In this document: one piece after another, positions 56,665-64,000 of the stretch
Layout: each line of letters starts with the position of its first letter
Numbering within the stretch: position 1 is the stretch's first letter
NCBI GenBank assembly: GCA_018901755.1
Contig: JAHIDZ010000020.1
Location: 17,607 to 81,606, forward strand
Length of the DNA: 64,000 bases
Direction of reading: 5' to 3'
Source of the DNA: Nanobdellota archaeon
Lineage (GTDB): Archaea > Aenigmatarchaeota > Aenigmatarchaeia > Aenigmatarchaeales > Aenigmatarchaeaceae
Program-made: the position numbers and the translations under genes
The notes under the pieces: generated by a model
Told to the model about the DNA's origin: nothing
Database searches by the model: none
The model's input: the letters and a program-made list of their open reading frames with translations, nothing else

Positions 56665-57360
56665 ATGAAAATGTTATTACTATCAGCTTTGATATTTTTA
56701 ATCGTCATATCATCCGTATCGTATGCACAAGAAAACTTTCTATATATTATAATGGATCTTTCATCAGAAAATGTTATAACCGATTCAAACTATAATGTGA
56801 AAGAATTCAGTGTAACTAACTATATCAATAAAATCGGTGAAGAATATTTATTTACATTCTCGTATAATTCCGAATATGATTTTGATGATTTTAGAATAAA
56901 AATAATATTACCAGAAGAATCTATAATAAGCAAACAAGAAGAATCATTAGTACTATCAAGACCTGTAAAGTTATCAACAGATGGAACAAGAATTTACTTA
57001 GAATGGTCTGGTGTGCTTAAGAAGAATCAAGACTTTACTGCATTTGCGCAATATAGTGCAAAGAAAAATGTAATAAATTACTACATGATATTTTGTATTA
57101 TTGCTATAATTGTTGCATTTATTGGCGGATATGGCTTCAAAAAATTTAAAAAAGAAAAATTCATTAAAACAATACTCTCAGATGATGAAAAGAAAATTGT
57201 TTCTCTGATAAAGAAAGGTGTAGAAACAACGCAAGATGACATCAAAAGACAGCTTAACTGGTCTAAAACTAAGACTTCTAAAATCATAAGAAACCTGGAA
57301 ATAAAAAGAACGATAGTTAAGATTCCGTATAAAAAAACAAACAGAATAAAGTTGAAATAA
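56665..57360 (+). CDS. membrane-anchored winged-helix regulator-like protein
   Basis: Signal peptide, one membrane helix, C-terminal wHTH (GVETTQDDIKRQLNWSKTKTSKIIRNLE). Confidence 0.7.
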   Translation: MKMLLLSALIFLIVISSVSYAQENFLYIIMDLSSENVITDSNYNVKEFSVTNYINKIGEEYLFTFSYNSEYDFDDFRIKIILPEESIISKQEESLVLSRPVKLSTDGTRIYLEWSGVLKKNQDFTAFAQYSAKKNVINYYMIFCIIAIIVAFIGGYGFKKFKKEKFIKTILSDDEKKIVSLIKKGVETTQDDIKRQLNWSKTKTSKIIRNLEIKRTIVKIPYKKTNRIKLK

Positions 57361-57361
57361 A

Positions 57362-57955
57362 TTATCTATTTTCCCATAAGTTGAAATGCTTTCTGAAAAG
57401 GTTTTCTCCAAGTTGTTTTCTATAGTATAAACCGACAGCTATTCCAAAGAACATACCAAACAAATGAGCTGCATGTGCTACCCGATCTGGTGCAACCATT
57501 CCAATCAAATCTCCACCTATCCAAACAGCAGCTGCGATTATCATAGGTAATGGAATATAGCTAACATACACTGTCATCCTCGGTCTTAATACTGTTAAGC
57601 AACCAAGTATTCCAAATATTGCACCTGACGCACCGAGCGATGCTGAATAAAACATTATACTTCCCAACGCAGCTATTAATCCTGAAACAAAATAAAGAAT
57701 AATAAACTTTTTACTTCCAATTACTTTCTCAAGTATCAAACCAAACAGACCTAGTGCAAACATATTATAAAATAAATGTTCAAAACTTCCGTGTAAAAAC
57801 ATATGAGTTATCAAAGTCCACGGATGAATTAAAACTTCAGACGAAACTAAAACTAATGAATCTGTTATTGGAAAAATACTTTGTAAAATGAAAGCAATTA
57901 CACATGCAACCAATATGTATAGCGCAACATATCTCATAATGAATATTGTTCTCAA
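57362..57955 (-). CDS. rhomboid family intramembrane serine protease
   Basis: GASGAIFGILG catalytic Ser; HAAHLFGMFFGI His. Confidence 0.92.
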   Translation of the reverse strand: MRTIFIMRYVALYILVACVIAFILQSIFPITDSLVLVSSEVLIHPWTLITHMFLHGSFEHLFYNMFALGLFGLILEKVIGSKKFIILYFVSGLIAALGSIMFYSASLGASGAIFGILGCLTVLRPRMTVYVSYIPLPMIIAAAVWIGGDLIGMVAPDRVAHAAHLFGMFFGIAVGLYYRKQLGENLFRKHFNLWENR

Positions 57956-58024
57956 ACAAATAAAAAGCTTATAAAGTTTACAAAATAACTAAACCTATAG
58001 TTACGGTACAGTTAGCGGATTACA

Positions 58025-61000
58025 ATGACAGCACTTGCAAACGTATTTAATACGTTATATACTCCAGTCCATCAGCTAGCAGTATCTCGATTTAAAGAAT
58101 CAACACCTGTTCAAGAAAAAGTGATTCCGCGTATTCTGAAAGGTAAAAACATATTAGCTATCGCCGGAACTGGATTAGGCAAAACCGAGAGTGCAATGCT
58201 TCCAATATTTAGCAAAATGAAAGAGAAAGAACATCTACCAATTGCCTGTCTATACATTACCCCTATGAAAAGTTTGAATAGAGATTTACAAAATAGAATG
58301 ATATGGTGGTGTAATAAACTTGAATTAGATATTTCTATTCGTCACGGAGATACAACTCAGTATGAACGTAAAATACAATTAGAACATCCGCCACAAATTA
58401 TGGTTACTACTCCAGAACAGATTCAAGCAATGTTAATCGGTAGCAGATTTCGAGAACATCTTAGAAACATAAAATATATTGTTATTGATGAAATTCATGA
58501 AATCGTACAAAGCAAACGAGGCGTGCAACTAACAGTCGCGTTAGAACGTCTAAAAGAACTTTGCGGTGAACCTCAAGTTATTGCATTAAGCGCTACAGTT
58601 GGTTCTCCTGAATTAGTTGCTAAATTTATTTTCAATAAAAACGACTATGAGATTATACAGATACCAACAATTAAAGATTTATCTCTTGAAGTAAAGTGTC
58701 CAGTAGCTTGCGAAGAAGATAAGAAAATAGCAGAAACCGCGTTCATCGGTGAGAATGTTGCAGCTCGTCTTAGAACAATCCATGGTATAATAAAACAACA
58801 TCAATCATCTTTAACATTTACAAATACTAGAGAAGCTGCAGAAATTCTATCATCTCGTCTTAGAATATTTGATAAAGATTTAGCTCATGAAGTTCATCAC
58901 TCGTCGCTGTCGAAGGACGTCAGAATTAAAGCTGAGAAAGATTTCAAAAGCGAAAGTCTCAAATCAATGATTTGCGTAAGTGGTGATTCTAGAACTTTGA
59001 CTAAATGTGGTTCATGGAAGGAGATAAAAAATCTCGATATAAACGAAAATATAGTATCTATAGATGAAACAGATTTAAAAGGAAAAGAAAGTATCTCAAG
59101 ATTGATAACTAATAATGGCAATAGAAATATATTTGAATTAAAATCGAACCTAGGATATAAAATAAAAACTACAAATAACCACAAATTCTTAACGATAAAC
59201 GAATATTCAAAGATAGAATGGAAAGAACTGAAAAAACTAAAAGTTGGGGATCCTGTAGCTATTTTCAGAAATCCTATCAAAGGTAAACAAAAGGAATTTC
59301 TAGACATCCTTCCGGATAAAACATATGTAAAAATAAAGGAAAATAAAATCACTGCAATAAAAGATATTCTAAAATCAAAAAACATTACATATGAACAACT
59401 TGGTTCACGCATTTCATATAAAAAAAGTTTGATAAAAAGTTTTCTTGGAGAAAAGAAATACTCAAAATTGTCCATCGTAAAAGATGTTTTCAAGTTTTTA
59501 GAAATTAAACTTCGCTATGAAGATATAAAATATGTGGGTGTTCGTAATTATCATGAATTCAAAATACCAAAATATATAGACCCTACATTTTCAAGATTGT
59601 TAGGATTCCTATTATCAGATGGCACAATAACGGGAAAGGGCAGAATAAGATTTTTTAACAAAAATGTAAAGTTGTTGAAAGAATTCAAAATATATTTATT
59701 CAATAAATTCGGCATACATTCGCAATATAAATTATCTGAAGATGGCGTTACAACTTTAGAAGCGGAAGCAGTATGGTTAGGCGATACCTTAGCTGAGATA
59801 GGAATTATTAGAGGAAGAAAGGCCAGAATATTAAAAATTCCAACAGTTATATTTGAACTTCCAATAAAACATAGATATAATTTTCTTGCGGGATATTTCG
59901 ACGGAGACGGAAATCATGAAAGCAAAGAAAATAGACTAGTTTCTATAATATTCAATACATATAGTAAAAGGGCGGCAGAGGACATTCAATTAATGCTTTT
60001 AGGGCTTGGTATAATATCATCATTAAGAGACAACAGTGAAAAGGATAAAGGATATCATGTTGCAATTATAGGAGGATTGCATCTTAAAAAATTTATTAAA
60101 AACTGCAAATTCCTTAAAATCAATTATAAAGACTTCATAACAAAAGGTGGTTATTCAAACATTGATACAATATACAACTTGGGAAATTATCTTAAACATT
60201 TAAGATTAAAGAGTGGAATCAGCACCTATAAAATGCAAAAATTACACGGAATAAATCCTATTAGATATGAATACAGAGAAAGATCAATATCCAGAAAAAA
60301 TCTGGCAAAACTTTTAAATATATACTCAAAATATACAGATATCGGCGTCGAAATCACAAAACTGCACAATTCTGATATTTTCTGGGATAGGATTCACTCA
60401 ATAAAATCAAAGGGAAGTGAAGAAGTTTATGATATAGTAGATAATGAATATAATAATTTTATATCAAATGGATTTATTTTACATAATTGCACTTCGTCGT
60501 TAGAGTTAGGAATCGATATCGGTTCTATCGATGTCGTGATACAGTATATGTCACCTCGTCAAGTTACAAAGCTCATACAGCGAGTTGGAAGATCAGGTCA
60601 TGGTTTAGGACGTAAATCAATCGGATATATTATAACTGCTGAAGGAGACGATGTGTTTGAAGCGTCTGTAATTGCTAGAAAAGTTCTAAACAGTGAACTT
60701 GAGAAAGTTAAAACATTTACAAACTGTTATGATGTTTTAGCTCATCAGATAATAGGAATGCTTATGCTTGATTATGAAATCGATGTTAAGAAAGCTTACA
60801 ATATAATTAAACGCGCATATCCCTACGCGACATTAAAAAAAGAAGACTTTGAACGAGTGTTAAAACTTTTAGAAGACATAAGATTAATCTATCGAGATAA
60901 AAATCTAATTAAACGTAAGAGAAGAGTTTTCGAATATTACTTTCAAAACCTTTCAGTTATTCCAGATAGCCGATCGTATAAGATAATAGATTTGAATACG

Positions 61001-62356
61001 AATTCATTCATAGGAAGTCTTGATGAGGAATTTGTTGCTAATCATAATCAAACTGGTTCTACGTTTATTATGAAAGGAAGTTCTTGGAAAATACTTTCTA
61101 TTGAAAACGGTAAGATACTTGTCGAACCTGTTCAAAACATTGAATCAGCTATTCCTGCTTGGGAAGGAGAACTTATCCCCGTCCCGTATAGTATCGCCGA
61201 GGAGGTTGGCTCGCTTAGAGATATGATTAGAAAACTGTTAGACAAAGAACTTGACAAAAAAGATATCGTCGCTAAGATAAAAGAAAAATATCCTGTATCC
61301 AATCAGGCTGCAGAGAAGATGATAAATGTAATTAAAAAACACATTAAAGAATTTGAACTTCCTACGAACAATGAGATTCTTCTAGAGAGTTACAAGGAGT
61401 ACGTTGTAATCCATGCTATGTTTGGTACGTTAGTAAATGAAACGATATCACGATATATTTCAGCTATTCTGTCTGCTGATTACGGTGAAGCTATCTTTAG
61501 TAAATGTGATCCCTATAGAATTATAATTCGTGGTTGTAGATTAGATGACATTAAAAGAGTTCTACTCGGATATCAGTCAGGTGATGCTGAACTTATTGTA
61601 GAGAAAGCTTTACCACGATCTTCTTTGTTTAAATTTAGATTCATACGAGTAGCGAAACGTATGGGTATTATTGACCGAGGAGCTGAATTTGATAAGATAA
61701 ACTTAGAAAGATTAATTGACGTCTACTACGGTTCGCCGTTATTTGAAGAAGCAATGAAAGAAGTATTAACTGAAAAACTTGACATAGTTAAAGCAAACGA
61801 AGTAATGACTCGAATTAAAAATAAAGAAATTGGAATTCTTGAAACGCAAGGGTTGAGTCCGTTAGGTGAGACTGGATTTAAGTTTGAACTAAGCGATATC
61901 GTTAAACCTAACACACCAGAGAAAGAGATATTCAATTTATTCAAAGGACGACTCTTGAATACGAAAATGCGTCTCGTTTGTATAAACTGTGGTGAATATT
62001 CTATATCCTATCAGGTTAAAGATATTAAAAATTTGATTTGCCCTAAATGTGAATCACGGTTAATTGCTATGCTTAGAGATTATGATAAAGAATCTCAGGC
62101 TATAATTAAGAAATGGCTTGCTACTTCTGATATGACGCCGGAAGAGGAAAAGAAACTTGAATACGTTAAGAAATCAGCTGAGCTTGCTATTAGTTATGGC
62201 ACACAGGCTGCGTTTGTTCTAGCTGGTCGTGGCGTCGGACCGCAGACTGCGTTTAGAATACTTGCTAAAGCTAATCTTACTGAAGATGAATTGTTGAAAA
62301 ATATTTTAAAAGCGGAACGAGACTACGTGGCTAACAAGCGTTTCTGGACAGACTAA
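58025..62356 (+). CDS. lhr: Lhr-type DEAD/H-box helicase interrupted by an intein
   Basis: GTGLGKTESAMLP, IDEIHEI, LSATVG, QRVGRSGHGLG; extein join ...SLKSMI/CTSSLELGIDIGSIDVVIQ. Confidence 0.93.
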   Translation: MTALANVFNTLYTPVHQLAVSRFKESTPVQEKVIPRILKGKNILAIAGTGLGKTESAMLPIFSKMKEKEHLPIACLYITPMKSLNRDLQNRMIWWCNKLELDISIRHGDTTQYERKIQLEHPPQIMVTTPEQIQAMLIGSRFREHLRNIKYIVIDEIHEIVQSKRGVQLTVALERLKELCGEPQVIALSATVGSPELVAKFIFNKNDYEIIQIPTIKDLSLEVKCPVACEEDKKIAETAFIGENVAARLRTIHGIIKQHQSSLTFTNTREAAEILSSRLRIFDKDLAHEVHHSSLSKDVRIKAEKDFKSESLKSMICVSGDSRTLTKCGSWKEIKNLDINENIVSIDETDLKGKESISRLITNNGNRNIFELKSNLGYKIKTTNNHKFLTINEYSKIEWKELKKLKVGDPVAIFRNPIKGKQKEFLDILPDKTYVKIKENKITAIKDILKSKNITYEQLGSRISYKKSLIKSFLGEKKYSKLSIVKDVFKFLEIKLRYEDIKYVGVRNYHEFKIPKYIDPTFSRLLGFLLSDGTITGKGRIRFFNKNVKLLKEFKIYLFNKFGIHSQYKLSEDGVTTLEAEAVWLGDTLAEIGIIRGRKARILKIPTVIFELPIKHRYNFLAGYFDGDGNHESKENRLVSIIFNTYSKRAAEDIQLMLLGLGIISSLRDNSEKDKGYHVAIIGGLHLKKFIKNCKFLKINYKDFITKGGYSNIDTIYNLGNYLKHLRLKSGISTYKMQKLHGINPIRYEYRERSISRKNLAKLLNIYSKYTDIGVEITKLHNSDIFWDRIHSIKSKGSEEVYDIVDNEYNNFISNGFILHNCTSSLELGIDIGSIDVVIQYMSPRQVTKLIQRVGRSGHGLGRKSIGYIITAEGDDVFEASVIARKVLNSELEKVKTFTNCYDVLAHQIIGMLMLDYEIDVKKAYNIIKRAYPYATLKKEDFERVLKLLEDIRLIYRDKNLIKRKRRVFEYYFQNLSVIPDSRSYKIIDLNTNSFIGSLDEEFVANHNQTGSTFIMKGSSWKILSIENGKILVEPVQNIESAIPAWEGELIPVPYSIAEEVGSLRDMIRKLLDKELDKKDIVAKIKEKYPVSNQAAEKMINVIKKHIKEFELPTNNEILLESYKEYVVIHAMFGTLVNETISRYISAILSADYGEAIFSKCDPYRIIIRGCRLDDIKRVLLGYQSGDAELIVEKALPRSSLFKFRFIRVAKRMGIIDRGAEFDKINLERLIDVYYGSPLFEEAMKEVLTEKLDIVKANEVMTRIKNKEIGILETQGLSPLGETGFKFELSDIVKPNTPEKEIFNLFKGRLLNTKMRLVCINCGEYSISYQVKDIKNLICPKCESRLIAMLRDYDKESQAIIKKWLATSDMTPEEEKKLEYVKKSAELAISYGTQAAFVLAGRGVGPQTAFRILAKANLTEDELLKNILKAERDYVANKRFWTD
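58973..60487 (+). mobile_element. intein with LAGLIDADG endonuclease domain (about 505 aa)
   Basis: Starts CVSGDSRTLTKCGSWKEI, LAGLIDADG motifs LLGFLLSDGTIT and FLAGYFDGDGNHE, ends NGFILHN followed by +1 Cys. Confidence 0.95.
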
Positions 62357-62366
62357 CTATTAAAAA

Positions 62367-62810
62367 TTAATTTTTTATCAGTTTCTTGAAAATATTTATA
62401 CATTCTTCTGCGAATGCTAACATTTCATCTGCGTCTTTTTCAGTCGGCGTAAAATCTATATCATATTGATCATCATGCCTTATGTTTCTGAATCTATCCA
62501 GAAGATTAATTACTCGCATATCTAATTTATTTTCCTTTGCATAAAATTCTTCAATATATCTGACCAAACAGACGTGCGATTTTTCTCTGAAACCATCTCT
62601 GATTAAAACTGATCTCACCGCGTGAAACATTGACATATACGCAAGAATAACTGTTCCATCTAAAACATTCATGTCTTTATTTTTCTTAGCGTCAGATAAA
62701 AGTTTTTCAGATTTTAATATACTTCTTTTTGCCTTTTCTTCTGATGCGATTGTTCTTCTTAGAAGCCCTTTCTCTATACACTCATTATAATCAAGCTTCA
62801 AGATTTTCAC
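62367..62810 (-). CDS. HEPN-domain protein (second module)
   Basis: AYMSMFHAVRSVLIRDGFREKSHVCLVRYIEEFYA...RFRNIRHDDQYD. Confidence 0.85.
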   Translation of the reverse strand: MKILKLDYNECIEKGLLRRTIASEEKAKRSILKSEKLLSDAKKNKDMNVLDGTVILAYMSMFHAVRSVLIRDGFREKSHVCLVRYIEEFYAKENKLDMRVINLLDRFRNIRHDDQYDIDFTPTEKDADEMLAFAEECINIFKKLIKN

Positions 62811-63348
62811 CGAATAAAATTATTGAACCGAAAACCAATGAGTGATAGAATTCTTTGTCATGTTTTATCTTCTCAAGACGCTCTGAATCTAGAACAAGAA
62901 TCTTGGTTTCACGATTTAATTTTTCGCTTATCATTCTTTCTACAGAAGCTATCTTTTCCTGAGGAACTGGTTTGTTTGTTTTTATCCATATGTCAATATC
63001 ACTATCTTTATTGTTCGTTCCGTTTGCATACGATCCGTATAATCCTATTGCTTCTGGTTTAAGATTAGACATGGATGTTATATCTATGCTGTTTATGTTT
63101 AATAGTATCTTTATTGCTTTAGTCATTGGAGAATACGCGATTTCAAAACCATTTTCTGTTTTTTTCATGATTCCTTCCTTTGTTAACAAGGAAAAATATC
63201 CGGAAACTAATCCTTTGCTTAAGGTTAACTCTTTAGCTGTCTGGCTGACTCTTATTTGATTTGCATTCATGATGTAATTTATCATCTTTATTCTCTCTTT
63301 GCTTGAAAATAGATTTTGTATGTTCATAATATATGAACTATTGTTCAT
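62791..63348 (-). CDS. HTH-nucleotidyltransferase (MNT) protein (second module)
   Basis: AIGLYGSYANGTNNKDSDIDIWIKT; N-terminal HTH. Confidence 0.88.
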   Translation of the reverse strand: MNNSSYIMNIQNLFSSKERIKMINYIMNANQIRVSQTAKELTLSKGLVSGYFSLLTKEGIMKKTENGFEIAYSPMTKAIKILLNINSIDITSMSNLKPEAIGLYGSYANGTNNKDSDIDIWIKTNKPVPQEKIASVERMISEKLNRETKILVLDSERLEKIKHDKEFYHSLVFGSIILFGENLEA

Positions 63349-63381
63349 GATATATAAACCTTTCGTTCATTATATATGAAC
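63322..63381. promoter_or_regulatory. array of GTTCAT/ATGAAC half-sites forming overlapping palindromes over the MNT start codon
   Basis: GTTCAT 63322-27, ATGAAC 63333-38, GTTCAT 63343-48, GTTCAT 63365-70, ATGAAC 63376-81. Confidence 0.65.
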
Positions 63382-63602
63382 TATATTTATATCTTTATTA
63401 TAGAAAACGTGTTAACGCAGTATAAAGTTTCTTTACCCACACAGGGAGTAATCTCCAAATTGTCTGAAATTTTTCAATATATTCAATTCATGTTGTCTCT
63501 CACTATGCCGAGTTTATTATTCAGAACAAGAGATTTTGGACGGACTGATTAAATTAAGATGTTTCTGTATGACTTTTAGAAACTAATAGAAATTTTAAGT
63601 TA

Positions 63603-63935
63603 CTACACTTTCGTATCTTTTACCAAAGATTTGAATATATTTAACTTCTTTTTCAAATCTTTAGGGTTATTTCCTAACAAAGAAATCTGTTCTAATCTTT
63701 TAACACAGTTTTTTGGTTTGTATTTGAAGACTGAAATCTGTTTAGATGCCCATTTTGGTTCTCCAGCATGAAAAAAACGACCATTTGTCGTATAAAGACA
63801 ATCTAAATAATCATTTAATTTACTATTAATCATACTATTTATCCAAATATACCCCCCTCTTTTTAATGTTATAGATACTTCGGTGCCTTTTGTAAATTTC
63901 TTCACTCCTGCCCATAAAATATTTTTAACATACAA
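63603..63935 (-). CDS. hypothetical protein, possibly LAGLIDADG-related fragment
   Basis: 110 aa ORF; GGYIWINSMINSKLNDYLDCLYTTNGRFF; near window end. Confidence 0.35.
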   Translation of the reverse strand: MYVKNILWAGVKKFTKGTEVSITLKRGGYIWINSMINSKLNDYLDCLYTTNGRFFHAGEPKWASKQISVFKYKPKNCVKRLEQISLLGNNPKDLKKKLNIFKSLVKDTKV

Positions 63936-64000
63936 TCTACTATCAGTATATTTCTTTAATCGTGTTTTGAATCGTTTAAATATTTTATTCGGGTCCCATA

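Noticed and set aside
13206-63381. CRISPR array search over repeats in the window
   Set aside because: Repeats found are short tandem duplications or palindromes; no regularly spaced direct repeats and no cas genes seen.

Overview
This 64 kb window is AT-rich archaeal chromosome. It carries ribosomal proteins L21e, L31e, L39e, L15e, S19e and S6e, plus SRP54, FtsY, prefoldin alpha, IF6, aIF2-gamma, IF5B, RNase P proteins, ABCE1 and an Lhr-type helicase. The small-genome style suggests a DPANN-like lineage, but that is inference. Most genes are housekeeping genes on the minus strand, including a mevalonate/isoprenoid cluster. The unusual content is as follows. (1) BHB-type introns are very common. 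All seven tRNA genes I could fold are interrupted. tRNA-Trp(CCA) folds only if three introns are removed (4/5, 37/38, 58/59) and tRNA-Gly(TCC) only if two are removed (29/30, 37/38). (2) The aIF2-gamma gene is interrupted in its P-loop codons (GHVD^HGKST) by 31 nt that fold as a bulge-helix-bulge, and excision restores the frame exactly. This is a candidate spliced pre-mRNA. (3) Five free-standing LAGLIDADG genes sit at gene junctions, three of them directly 5' of tRNA genes, and a LAGLIDADG intein sits in the helicase. (4) Possible gene damage or remodelling: a 20-bp tandem repeat frameshifts mevalonate diphosphate decarboxylase, an IDI-2 N-terminus is fused to an unrelated domain, RNase P Rpp21 is truncated, and an HK97-gp10-like provirus fragment is present. 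(5) There are two HEPN/MNT modules, one with a palindromic operator array, and a possible TrmB operator beside the isoprenoid operon. All calls were made by reading the sequence; no searches or folding programs were run.
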